Positions 31,262 to 39,354 of a DNA stretch of 42,129 nucleotides are shown here, piece by piece. Positions within the stretch are counted from its first letter, which is position 1. The number at the start of each line of letters is the position of its first letter. The position numbers and the translations under genes are program-made. A model generated the notes under the pieces. That model saw nothing but the letters and a program-made list of their open reading frames with translations, was not told the DNA's origin and searched no databases. The DNA comes from Bacillota bacterium (GTDB lineage Bacteria > Bacillota > Clostridia > Christensenellales > SZUA-584). The stretch lies in contig JAEZHF010000080.1 in the NCBI GenBank assembly GCA_023416745.1, positions 1 to 42,129 on the forward strand. Reading direction: 5' to 3'.

Positions 31262-32500
31262 ATGAGAACCGATGAACCATTGGCGCAACCGATTAAAATC
31301 GGTGCCAAAACAGCTCCCAACCGTTTCGTGATCAATGCCATGGAATGCTGCGATTCGGACGCGCAGGGAAATCCTACCGCTCCCACATACGAAAGATACA
31401 CCAACCTGTTCGAGGGCAACTCCGGCATCATCGTGCTGGAAGCCATCACCGTGGGCTATGAGAACCGCTCACGTGAATTTCAGCTTTCCATCATGCCGCA
31501 CAACCAAAAGCCGCTGGAACAATTCGTGTCCAAAATGCGCGAAGTCAATTCTAAGCCGCTGTTTATCTTCCAGCTCACGCATTCGGGCGAGCTTAGCCAT
31601 CCTGCGTTTTCTAAACGCGTGTGCGTGAAGCCGCTGGCCGGTTTCGGCGGCGATGTCCTCAGTGAAGACGACGTTGACAAGATCATTGACAAGTTCGTGC
31701 TGAGCGCCAAGATCGCGCACGACGCGGGTGCCGACGGCGTGGACTTAAAGCTCTGCCACGGCTACCTCGGCTCACAGATACTGCGCCCCTACAACGACCG
31801 CAACTGGAAATACGGCGGCCCATGGGAAAAACGGCGTCAGTTCGCATATGACCTGATCGAAAAGGTCACCGCCGCCGTCAACGACAAGAACTTCCTCATC
31901 GGCTCCAAGGTCTCGTTCTGGGAAGGCTTCCCGGGCGGACAGGGCAGCGCAGGCCCCGATACGGCCATTATCGACCTGACTGAGCCGCTGGATCTGGTTA
32001 AAGGTCTTGAAGAGCGCGGCGCCAGCTTCATCATCCAGTCGGCGGGCAGCCCGTCTATCACACTCGCGCTGTCGCAGCCGGACAAGGCGATCCCCGATCA
32101 GGTGTACCTGCACCACACTTTCCAGAAAGCGGGCAAAGACGTGCTGAAAAATGCCGTGATGATCGGTTCCGCTTACTCGGTGTTCAACAAGGGCAACAAC
32201 AAGCTGCAGGCGCGCGAAAAAGCTGAGAGCACCACATTCTTCTGGGGCAATAAGAACATTAAAGACGGCGTGACCGACATGATCGCTCTCGGACGCCAGT
32301 CTCTGGCCGACCCGCTGCTGCCCAAGAAATACCTTGAAGACCGCGAAAATGAGATCAAATGGTGCACCGCGTGCGACAACTGTATTGAATTCCTGATCCG
32401 CCAGAAAAATGTAGGCTGTGCGGTTTACAACAAGCCCTATACTCTCTCCTTGCAGGAAATCCGCCGGGCGGAAGGCAATCTTAAAGAGAAACACACCTGA
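31262..32500 (+). CDS. Old-yellow-enzyme-type NADH:flavin oxidoreductase with Fe-S cysteines
   Basis: A 412-residue FMN TIM barrel. The barrel carries AHDAGADGVDLKLCHGYL and LRPYNDRNWKYGGPWEKR, the usual flavin and substrate region. Where most members read VEIHAAHGYL, Lys163 replaces the first active-site His and His166 is kept, so chemistry or substrate may differ. C368, C371, C374 and C386 (CTACDNC-x11-C) resemble the 4Fe-4S site of 2,4-dienoyl-CoA reductases, with one residue less between the second and third Cys. The protein ends soon after, so the NAD(P)H/FAD domains of the long members (about 650 residues) are absent and electrons must come from a partner, possibly the flavodoxin-like proteins upstream. 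GGAGG precedes the ATG. Confidence 0.87.
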   Translation: MRTDEPLAQPIKIGAKTAPNRFVINAMECCDSDAQGNPTAPTYERYTNLFEGNSGIIVLEAITVGYENRSREFQLSIMPHNQKPLEQFVSKMREVNSKPLFIFQLTHSGELSHPAFSKRVCVKPLAGFGGDVLSEDDVDKIIDKFVLSAKIAHDAGADGVDLKLCHGYLGSQILRPYNDRNWKYGGPWEKRRQFAYDLIEKVTAAVNDKNFLIGSKVSFWEGFPGGQGSAGPDTAIIDLTEPLDLVKGLEERGASFIIQSAGSPSITLALSQPDKAIPDQVYLHHTFQKAGKDVLKNAVMIGSAYSVFNKGNNKLQAREKAESTTFFWGNKNIKDGVTDMIALGRQSLADPLLPKKYLEDRENEIKWCTACDNCIEFLIRQKNVGCAVYNKPYTLSLQEIRRAEGNLKEKHT

Positions 32501-32513
32501 TAGTGGTATTGGG

Positions 32514-32560
32514 ATATGGGTTATCGGGGGTTGCGCCAGTGCGCAGCCCCCGATCCATAT
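32514..32560 (+). terminator. Strong hairpin after the OYE-type gene
   Basis: ATATGG...ATCGGGGG..TGCGC and its complement form an extended, nearly perfect stem that ends in CCATAT. No T tract follows on the plus strand. It may serve both the plus-strand gene and the convergent LCP gene. Confidence 0.6.
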
Positions 32561-32633
32561 AGTCAGATACATGCATTGTGCGCCGTTTCTATTTGGGTAA
32601 AAAAGGTCCGGTCACCAGCTCAATTTAATCCAC

Positions 32634-33707
32634 CTATTGCTCAAGGAAATTCTTCAGCTTGGCCAGCTCTTCCTCCGTATCGACAGGCTTCACCACCGAC
32701 ATGCTCTCATAGCTGCCGTTTCTGAACTCCTCGGGATAGCGGAACGTCTGCAACTGGCTTCCCTCCATTCCCCTCACAGCCGTCGCGATATCCAGCATGC
32801 GGCCCAGCGGGATGTCCGTTCGAACATATTCCACCACCGCGCCCAGCAAATTAGGTATCTGTCCGGCATTCATGTTCATCGCTTTGGTAAACAGGGCTTC
32901 CAGCACCTTGTGCTGACGTTCCACGCGCTGAGAGTCGCCATCCAGCTTGCGTATGCGCATGTAAGCCACCGCCTGCCTTCCGTTCAGATGCTGCTCGCCC
33001 GCTTCCCTGACACGCGAAGCATCGTCGCGGTCAAGTTCATTGATCTCTTTAACATTTTCATTTAAATATCTAAGTTCATTACGCTCCAGTGTGATATCCA
33101 CACCGTCCAGTGCATCGATTATATCCTCCATGCCAAAGAAGTTGACCACCATATAATAATCCGGCGTCAGTCCGAAATTCTCTTGAAGCATCGAGTTTGC
33201 CAACTCCACACTGCCAAAATGGAACGCCGTGTTAAGTTTGTTCTTTCCGTGCCCGTCAATGGTAACCAGAGTATCGCGCATGAAGGAAACCAGCTTGATA
33301 ACCTTTTTATCTTTATCAACGCGCAATAGCATCAAAACATCCGAACGGCCTGTGAACTTTGTGCTGTTACGGTTGTCCACGCCGACCAGCATCACGTCGA
33401 TCACCTCGTCCGTTTTCTCCATCGAGGGCACTGCCACCTGCTCATACGTCACCTGCGGAAGGCTTGCAGCTTCCGGATCCTGCTCCGGCTCTTCGCTGAC
33501 CACAGCCATCTGACCCGATCCCAGATCTCCCCATATCCTTGATATATCCACGTACAGTCCGACAAGGCTGCCGACGAGCAGCAAAACAAGCGCGCAGAAT
33601 ACGATCACCAGTGCCTTAAACGTGCGCCTGTGAGCTCCTGCCGGCCTGTCTCCCTTCTGATAACTGTTCACCTGTATCCTGTCTTTCCGGTCATTATACT
33701 TGTCCAT
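32634..33707 (-). CDS. LytR-CpsA-Psr (LCP) family wall-polymer ligase
   Basis: A 357-residue membrane protein: basic cytoplasmic N-terminus (1-30), one helix (31-53), then an extracellular LCP domain (about 100-290). LCP signatures are DVMLVGVDNR, GRSDVLMLLRVDKDKKVIKLVSFMRDTLVTI, KLNTAFHFG and the arginine-rich AYMRIRKLDGDSQRVERQ. These enzymes move undecaprenyl-linked teichoic acids or capsule onto peptidoglycan. The ATG at 33707 follows GAGGATA. The VanY-like gene lies upstream on the same strand but is separated by a promoter at 33759-33787. Confidence 0.92.
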   Translation of the reverse strand: MDKYNDRKDRIQVNSYQKGDRPAGAHRRTFKALVIVFCALVLLLVGSLVGLYVDISRIWGDLGSGQMAVVSEEPEQDPEAASLPQVTYEQVAVPSMEKTDEVIDVMLVGVDNRNSTKFTGRSDVLMLLRVDKDKKVIKLVSFMRDTLVTIDGHGKNKLNTAFHFGSVELANSMLQENFGLTPDYYMVVNFFGMEDIIDALDGVDITLERNELRYLNENVKEINELDRDDASRVREAGEQHLNGRQAVAYMRIRKLDGDSQRVERQHKVLEALFTKAMNMNAGQIPNLLGAVVEYVRTDIPLGRMLDIATAVRGMEGSQLQTFRYPEEFRNGSYESMSVVKPVDTEEELAKLKNFLEQ

Positions 33708-33743
33708 CCATTATCCTCTTATACATTGCAGTAATATTTATTT

Positions 33744-33776
33744 TGACATAACCGCTAGATTGTATCACTTATGTCA
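33744..33776. promoter_or_regulatory. Inverted repeat over the LCP promoter
   Basis: TGACATAA (33744-33751) and TTATGTCA (33769-33776) are perfect 8-bp arms 17 bases apart. They flank the -10 box of the LCP gene and fit a repressor or two-component site. Confidence 0.4.
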
Positions 33777-33787
33777 TGCTATTTCAA
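33759..33787 (-). promoter_or_regulatory. Promoter of the LCP gene
   Basis: Minus-strand TTGAAA (plus 33782-33787), a 17-base spacer and TACAAT (plus 33759-33764). Confidence 0.65.
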
Positions 33788-33838
33788 TGTAATCGGTTTG
33801 TCAACAAACGGTTGTCAAAATACCCGGGCTATCGTCTG

Positions 33839-34696
33839 TCAGCCAACAGACTTGGAAAAATGCTGATAATCCTTATCACCCTTCCAGTCTCCCCCCCAGG
33901 ACCAGCCGCGCTTTTTGAACAGCTTATAGCAAAGATCGTCGTGGTCGATCATGCCGGCCAGTCCCAATGACCGGTTCACATATTTTGCCCCGTTTTCAGG
34001 TGCTATGCGGTTCCCGTCTATATACGGATTTAGCATCGGGTTGATATCAATCGCCGCACCCAAGCTGTGCCGGGACAGTGTTTTAGATCCCGTCACATGC
34101 CGGTAACAGAACGCGGATGTGTTGTTGGCCTCCATCGACAGCGTGTCATCGCCCGGCTGGCCGTAGTCGTCCACCAGCCGTACCGACGCCAGAGGATATT
34201 CCGCCTTATACAGCTCGTAGAATATCTCCATCACTTCTTCTGCCAGTTTTTTATTGACGATCAACTCACCGCTGTGTACATCTCCATTAAAATCGCAGTA
34301 TTTTATCCTCACATAGCGCAAATCGCTGTAGCTGATTGCGATATCTTCGTCATCCTCCGGATAGCTGATGCCGGTGATCCTCTCCTTGATTTCATCGTTC
34401 AGCTTAATATAATAAAAACCGTCGGCCAGTTCCACGCGCCCGTCGTCCGCTTTGGGCGTGGGTGTGGGCGTCAGTGTGGGTTCCGGAGTCGGTTGCGGCG
34501 TCGGCTCCACATCAGCCCGCGTCGTTTTTACCGGAGACGGCGCGGCCGACGGCGTTGGCACCGGCGTCGTCACCGGCGTTTGCAGACGGGTCTGTGGCGT
34601 TTGCGGCGTTGGGCTGCTATCCGCCCCATCCAACGCACACCCCCCCAATGCCAGTACAATCATTATCATCAAAAAAAATGTTCCTGCCTGCTTCAA
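33839..34696 (-). CDS. M15-family D-alanyl-D-alanine carboxypeptidase, lipoprotein (VanY/CwlK-like)
   Basis: A 285-residue lipoprotein with lipobox ALGGC and a long Pro/Thr linker (about 28-82), placing the enzyme in the outer wall. The C-terminal domain has the zinc set of M15 peptidases: SRHSLGAAIDINP (His and Asp ligands) and DYQHF (His), with GLAGMIDHDDLCYKLFKKRGWSWGGDW in between. It would cut peptide stems or cross-bridges of peptidoglycan. The start is TTG, 6 bases after GGAGGAG. Its N-terminal 100-160 region (SYPEDDEDIAISYSDLRYVRI) is unlike the family core and may bind the wall. Confidence 0.88.
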   Translation of the reverse strand: MKQAGTFFLMIMIVLALGGCALDGADSSPTPQTPQTRLQTPVTTPVPTPSAAPSPVKTTRADVEPTPQPTPEPTLTPTPTPKADDGRVELADGFYYIKLNDEIKERITGISYPEDDEDIAISYSDLRYVRIKYCDFNGDVHSGELIVNKKLAEEVMEIFYELYKAEYPLASVRLVDDYGQPGDDTLSMEANNTSAFCYRHVTGSKTLSRHSLGAAIDINPMLNPYIDGNRIAPENGAKYVNRSLGLAGMIDHDDLCYKLFKKRGWSWGGDWKGDKDYQHFSKSVG

Positions 34697-34789
34697 TGCT
34701 TCTCCTCCTGATAGCTTGCCGGAATTCTGTATATTTTATCACACAATGCGCCAAATTCAAACATGACAGTGCCTCTGTTTGGTTAAAGT

Positions 34790-34818
34790 TTGGATAGAAA
34801 CTTCACGAAGTATATGAT
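34790..34818 (+). promoter_or_regulatory. Promoter of the cNMP-binding/DUF2225 gene
   Basis: TTGGAT (34790-34795), a 17-base spacer and TATGAT (34813-34818), about 56 bases ahead of the start. Confidence 0.65.
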
Positions 34819-34874
34819 AGAGGATATCAGGCTCATGGTATCATACGGATATTTACGTGCGGAGGAATCTCGAT

Positions 34875-36077
34875 TTGCTGAATCTTCAAGTTTTAAACAA
34901 TGTATCGCGTGCGATGAAATATGCGCAGGGCACCGTCATGAACATGAGCGGCGACGATCAGATGCATATCATACTTCATGGGGAAGCCGGCGTTGTCGCC
35001 AGCAGCCCGGATGGGCATTCTCTTGCCGGCAGGTTGGGGCCCGGGGATTTTTTCGGAGAGACGGCGCTTTTTTTAGGCATACAAATACCAGATTCCGTCA
35101 TCGCACTGACGGATATCATCACTCTGCCGGTCAGCAGAAGCACGGTTAACGAATTTTTTCGTAATGAGTCCGCCATAGCTTTCGAGATATGCAGGGCTCT
35201 GTGTAATCGGAGGCAAAGTGAGCAAAAAACCAATCCTGCAACGGCAAGCCTTGCCGTTGATGAGCCACCGGACGCTAATGAATCACCCGCTGCCAAAGAT
35301 AATCCGTCCACCGAAAAAGCGGTTGCTGCAAAAGAAGCAGCGCCTGGTGAGGCCCATTTTTCGCTGTTTCCTGAGGACCATGGTCAGTACGCTCTGTCCA
35401 TCGATAATTCTGACCGTGAACATCTGATGGAGCGCACCATCAGCTGTCCTTTATGCAGACAGAGCTTCGGCGTCCTCTCGGTGCGCCCGTCCAAGCTGGT
35501 CGTCGAAAGCACTGACGGCGATATGCGGCCGCGCTACAAGGGCATCGAGCCGCTGTATTACGATGTGATCACCTGCCCGCACTGCCTGTACAGCGCCTTA
35601 TCCGACATGTTTGAATCGACCAAAAAGCCCGCGGCCGCGTTCCTGATCAAGCTAAGATCGATCAAGGAAGGCTGCGGTCTTGATTTTTCATCAGGTACAA
35701 CCACAGACTCCGTATTCGCCGGATACTATCTTGCCCTGATGTGCGCGCCTCAGTGTTTCCCAAAGCACCAATTGGTTACCGCCAAGCTGCTTTTGAAACT
35801 ATCCCGCATCTATCAGGACTGCACGGACAGCCTGCTGGAAACCCGTACCGCCAGACAGGCACTGGATACCTACATGTATATATACCAGAATCTTGAGGTG
35901 CCTGTGGAACAGGAACAGCAGCTGTGCATGGTTATCGCGGAACTGTCCGCCAAGCTGGGCGAAAACCGGCAGGCCAAGGACTTCTTCTTCAAGATCAAGA
36001 TCAACCGCACCGCCGCACCGCTGCTCAGACGTCAGGCTGAAAACCGGCTTTACGATATCCGCGAGTGCGAAAAATAG
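34875..36077 (+). CDS. Cyclic-nucleotide-binding domain fused to a DUF2225 domain
   Basis: A 400-residue cytoplasmic protein. Residues about 10-105 are a cNMP-binding beta barrel with PGDFFGETALFLG, the phosphate-binding cassette pattern of CRP-like sensors. There is no helix-turn-helix. A Pro/Ala/Glu-rich linker (about 120-170) leads to a DUF2225 domain with two zinc-knuckle pairs (CPLCRQSF, CPHCLYSA) and a helical C-terminal half resembling TPR-like repeats. The start is probably TTG at 34875, 8 bases after GGAGG, rather than GTG at 34857, which lies in the ribosome site. Function unknown; a second-messenger-controlled zinc protein is a description, not an assignment. Confidence 0.82.
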   Translation: MLNLQVLNNVSRAMKYAQGTVMNMSGDDQMHIILHGEAGVVASSPDGHSLAGRLGPGDFFGETALFLGIQIPDSVIALTDIITLPVSRSTVNEFFRNESAIAFEICRALCNRRQSEQKTNPATASLAVDEPPDANESPAAKDNPSTEKAVAAKEAAPGEAHFSLFPEDHGQYALSIDNSDREHLMERTISCPLCRQSFGVLSVRPSKLVVESTDGDMRPRYKGIEPLYYDVITCPHCLYSALSDMFESTKKPAAAFLIKLRSIKEGCGLDFSSGTTTDSVFAGYYLALMCAPQCFPKHQLVTAKLLLKLSRIYQDCTDSLLETRTARQALDTYMYIYQNLEVPVEQEQQLCMVIAELSAKLGENRQAKDFFFKIKINRTAAPLLRRQAENRLYDIRECEK

Positions 36078-36105
36078 AGCTTTTGATTATCGTTCAGTGA
36101 CACCC

Positions 36106-36132
36106 GCCGTGCTCTCAAAGGGCGCGGCTTTT
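36106..36132 (+). terminator. Terminator of the cNMP/DUF2225 gene
   Basis: GCCGTGC and GCGCGGC (one G-U pair) form a 7-bp stem followed by TTTT. Confidence 0.65.
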
Positions 36133-36257
36133 CATGTTTGCCTGCACAGTCCCGCCGTTTGAAGCTTTCCCTTTCCAAGACCCTTGGTGCGTTTGGTCTT
36201 TGTCACCGCCCCGCGTCATATACCTGATAGCAAGGACACTAAAGGGCCGGTGACCGG

Positions 36258-37793
36258 ATGAAGCATTTCTTCAAAAACACGATGATACTCACGCTGACGA
36301 CACAGCTTTTAAGCCTGACCGGCGTGTTTTTTATTGCCTGGCTGTCCCGCGCCATCGGGTCCGAGGGCATCGGGCTGTATCAGCTCATCACCTCGGTATA
36401 CATACTGGCAGGCACATTGGCCTCCTCGGGCGTGGGCGTCACCGTGTCCCGCCTTATCGCCGAATCCGCTGCAAAGAGCGGCGGCCGCTCCACCTCTGAC
36501 GTGCTGCGAAAGGCGGTGGTCATCAGCGCTTTGATGGGGCTCGCCGTGGGCGCAGCGCTCTGGTTTTTTGCAGATGTGATTGGTGTTTCGCTGCTGGGTG
36601 ACCGCCGCACAGTGTTGTCCGTCAGGGTGCTTGCACCCGGCCTGCCGTTCATGGCGCTGTCTGCCAGCATGCGCGGCTACTTCATTGGCATGCGGCGTGT
36701 TATAAAACCATCCGCCCAGATGGTATTTGAGCAGCTGGTGCGCATCAGCATCTCGATGGTGATACTTGGCATGTTCTTGCCCCGCGGCCTGGAATACGCC
36801 TGTCTCGCCGTTGTGCTGGCTTGCATGCTATCCGAAGCGGCATCCTGTCTGTTCGCATTTGCCATGTACGCTGCGGAACGCCGCCGTGCGCTGCCCGTCG
36901 TTCCCGAAAAGGGTGTCATGTCAAAAATCATCCGCATCTCGCTGCCCATTGCAGCCAGCTCGGGTCTGCGCTCCGTACTGCGTACCGCCGAAAACATACT
37001 GATCCCGCTGGGCATCAAACGTCACGGCGAGTCCCACGCGGGTGCGCTCTCGCAGTTCGGACAGCTGGGAATGACGATGCCGGTGCTGTTTTTCCCGTCC
37101 GGTCTGCTAGTTGCCGTGGGCACAATGCTGCTGCCCGAGGTGGCGCACGCCAAAGCCGTTGGTAACACGGAGCGAATCAAATCAATATTTGCCCGTGTGT
37201 TTCAGATGACGGTGATTATGGCGCTGCTTTTTTGTGCGGTGTTTCTCGCGTTCGCATCCGATTTCGGCCAGCTCATATTCAAAAGCGACGCCATCAGCCG
37301 TCTGCTGGCCTGGCTGGCGCCGCTCACGCCGCTGATCTATTTGGACTTCGTTGTGGACTCGATGATGAACGGATTGGGGCTGCAGCTGCGCACGCTCAAG
37401 ATCAATGTGCTGGACTATGTGATCCGCATCGGGTTGGTGGTGCTGCTCATTCCCCGTTTCGGGCTGCTGGCCTATATATTCATACTGTACTTCAGCGCCA
37501 TGCTCAATGCCACCTTAAGTATCCGGCGCTTGCTGATAGCCAGCCACGCATCCATCAGTTTTCTGGAATGGATTATAAAGCCGGTGGCAGCCGCCGCACT
37601 TTCCGGCTCACTCGTCGTCCTTGCTTTTAAGCTGCTGCCATTGACACAACCGGACGCATGGCTTCTCACCGCCAAAATACTGCTGCTCATTGCGCTTTAC
37701 GCAGCCCTGCTTTTCGCACTGGGCTGCCTGCAGATGAGCGATGTACGCTGGTTGAAAAGCATGATCAAATCGGCCGGATCACGCGGCTGCTGA
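36258..37793 (+). CDS. SpoVB/MurJ-type lipid flippase (MVF/oligosaccharide flippase family)
   Basis: A 511-residue membrane protein with about 14 helices. The start (TLTTQLLSLTGVFFIAWLSRAIGSEGIGLYQLI) is typical of SpoVB and related putative polysaccharide exporters in Clostridia. GLPFMALSASMRGYFIGMRR and IPLGIKRHG match conserved charged loops. It would flip lipid-linked wall or spore-cortex precursors across the membrane. SpoVB is a sporulation gene, so spore formation is possible, but vegetative paralogues are common. The ribosome site is weak (AAAGGGCCGG). Single-gene unit between terminators. Confidence 0.87.
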   Translation: MKHFFKNTMILTLTTQLLSLTGVFFIAWLSRAIGSEGIGLYQLITSVYILAGTLASSGVGVTVSRLIAESAAKSGGRSTSDVLRKAVVISALMGLAVGAALWFFADVIGVSLLGDRRTVLSVRVLAPGLPFMALSASMRGYFIGMRRVIKPSAQMVFEQLVRISISMVILGMFLPRGLEYACLAVVLACMLSEAASCLFAFAMYAAERRRALPVVPEKGVMSKIIRISLPIAASSGLRSVLRTAENILIPLGIKRHGESHAGALSQFGQLGMTMPVLFFPSGLLVAVGTMLLPEVAHAKAVGNTERIKSIFARVFQMTVIMALLFCAVFLAFASDFGQLIFKSDAISRLLAWLAPLTPLIYLDFVVDSMMNGLGLQLRTLKINVLDYVIRIGLVVLLIPRFGLLAYIFILYFSAMLNATLSIRRLLIASHASISFLEWIIKPVAAAALSGSLVVLAFKLLPLTQPDAWLLTAKILLLIALYAALLFALGCLQMSDVRWLKSMIKSAGSRGC

Positions 37794-37835
37794 ACCTGCA
37801 AGCACATCATCAGACAGTTTTAGAGCTGTCGCAAT

Positions 37836-37869
37836 ATAAAAGGACGACTGCCTCAACAGGCCGTCGTCC
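37836..37869 (-). terminator. Terminator of the sigma-factor operon
   Basis: On the minus strand GGACGAC-G-GCCT pairs with AGGC-A-GTCGTCC and TTTTATATT follows, 20 bases after the stop at 37889. It can also stop transcription arriving from the flippase gene. Confidence 0.75.
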
Positions 37870-37888
37870 CCATCCCCAATACCGTATA

Positions 37889-38332
37889 TTACTTACCGCT
37901 GTCCGAATCTCCTTTAGAATACTTTTCAAAACTCACCCGGCCTTCGGCCTCCCACCATTTCTCGTAAATCTTCTCACATTCGGCGTCCTCCTTATCATCC
38001 GTCTTCTTGCCGTATTCCTTATCAAATTCTTTGGCGAACTCGCGTCTGATTTCGTCACGAATTGGTCTACTTTTTTTCTCCTTTTTTTTGCTGTCCGACG
38101 AACCACCACCCAACCGTCCGAACAGTATGGACGTCAGTACGATAACACCCAGCCCTTCCCAATACGTGACCGTCGGCAGCTCAAACAATTTGGGCATCAG
38201 CCAGTTCCACAGCAGCTGCGTCACCCATCCAAAGACAAACACCGCGGCAATGCCCAGCAGCACCATTCCGATAATCTTCAGCACTTTCATTGCGCCTTCC
38301 GGCGTCATGCATTTCTCTTCGCTATTGCTCAT
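37889..38332 (-). CDS. Two-helix membrane protein, partner of the sigma factor
   Basis: A 147-residue protein without a recognised family. Two hydrophobic helices are visible at about 16-37 and 58-75. The rest is a highly charged cytoplasmic tail with KKKEKKSRP and an Asp/Glu/Lys-rich helix (about 90-140). It lies 39 bases after the sigma-like gene on the same strand. That position is often held by an anti-sigma factor, but no known anti-sigma (zinc or RsiX-like) motif is visible. The ribosome site AGGAGGATGAC precedes the ATG. Confidence 0.72.
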   Translation of the reverse strand: MSNSEEKCMTPEGAMKVLKIIGMVLLGIAAVFVFGWVTQLLWNWLMPKLFELPTVTYWEGLGVIVLTSILFGRLGGGSSDSKKKEKKSRPIRDEIRREFAKEFDKEYGKKTDDKEDAECEKIYEKWWEAEGRVSFEKYSKGDSDSGK

Positions 38333-38371
38333 GTCATCCTCCTTTACTGATATACCCGTATATCATGACTC

Positions 38372-38824
38372 TCAGCTTTTGACTGCACGGCTTTTGCGCG
38401 ACAGCAGCGTTCCCATCTTCTCCCCCGTCTCCCGTGACAGTTCGGCATAGCTGCGCCCTTTGAGCTCCGTTTCCACGACCACATACCTCTGGCCGGGTTC
38501 CAGCCTGCTGATTGACTGCATGATAACCGCTTTAAGTTCCCCCGCCAATATACTGTCCTCCATGGTCCCTGCGCTCTCTTCCGTTTGGTCCGGGGTGAGC
38601 GTTTCCCTGTTCCGTTTCCTGAAATGATCCTTCGCTCCGTTTTCCAGCACTGTAAATATATAAGACGTCAGGTTTTTGATTCCGGCGAGGTTGTCGTTGT
38701 ACAGCATCTTCAATACCGCCTGCTGGATCAGGTCTTCGATATCATAGTCATTCAGACTGAAATAGCGGACTCTTAAGAACCGTTTGAACCAGCCGTAGTT
38801 ATCCTCAAAAATCTGCCTGATCAA
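38372..38824 (-). CDS. Sigma-70 family (ECF-like) RNA polymerase sigma factor
   Basis: A protein of about 150 residues. Region 2 is at about 20-70 (DIEDLIQQAVLKMLYN ... FTVLENGAKDHFRKRN) and region 4 at about 105-148 (LEPGQRYVVVETELKGRSYAELSRETGEKMGTLLSRKSRAV). Region 4 ends very shortly after the recognition helix, so it is at the lower size limit. The TTG at 38824 is 20 bases from the GGAGGTGAG ribosome site. A CTG at 38836 is spaced 9-10 bases from it and would give the more typical start MDTNLIRQIFE, so a CTG start is possible. Co-transcribed with the membrane protein downstream. Confidence 0.8.
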   Translation of the reverse strand: MIRQIFEDNYGWFKRFLRVRYFSLNDYDIEDLIQQAVLKMLYNDNLAGIKNLTSYIFTVLENGAKDHFRKRNRETLTPDQTEESAGTMEDSILAGELKAVIMQSISRLEPGQRYVVVETELKGRSYAELSRETGEKMGTLLSRKSRAVKS

Positions 38825-38958
38825 ATTCGTGTCCAGCGCTGCCTCACCTCCTCTTCAGTCATTTATGAACCGGTTACATCCCTAAGACGTGCGGGGATCA
38901 GAAATATTGCGTCTTTTTTCAGTAAACCACTTTTTCTGTCAAATAAAAATGCATTAAC

Positions 38959-38991
38959 AAAAAAGGCCGGACAGTTTATTGCGTCCGGCCT
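38959..38991 (-). terminator. Terminator on the minus strand with no clear gene before it
   Basis: AGGCCGGAC and GTCCGGCCT form a perfect 9-bp stem followed by UUUUUUG on the minus strand. The transcript it ends would come from 38994-39354 or from the GtrA gene. Confidence 0.8.
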
Positions 38992-39354
38992 ATAGGCCTG
39001 CAGATACGGCTGTGAGAGGACTGCTGGTCGCGTTCGGCCTCGTCGGAGACACGGTGCAGATCAGGCGATACGGCGCTGCTCGGAAGGGGCCTGCCGACCA
39101 AATACTTCGTCATCGGTGGCAGCAACCTGTTCACAATGGTTTGTTTGTCGCCTGCGCCTTCATATCTGGCCGCCTCATCAACCGCAGCATTGATTTATAA
39201 GGGTAGCCTGGGAATAAGCCCGGTTCCGTCATACTGATCCGGGAAACCGAACAGAAGGAGTAACATCAAAACATTGCAACGCTGAACTGCCCGTCCTTTT
39301 CTGATACCATATACTCAATAGAGTGCCGCCATCGCTTTTAAATGGGCTGCAATA
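38992..39354. other. Gene-free stretch, possible decayed coding region
   Basis: No intact gene was found. On the plus strand, two neighbouring frames read like protein pieces (LLVAFGLVGDTVQIRRYG, then LPTKYFVIGGSNLFTMV after a frame change near 39090), which would suit a frameshifted remnant, but no family was recognised. A structured RNA is not excluded; no known class was seen. Confidence 0.3.

Noticed and set aside
39200..39260. tRNA-like or RNase-P-like GC-rich stretch near 39205
   Set aside because: No acceptor stem, anticodon arm or conserved RNase P core could be assembled.
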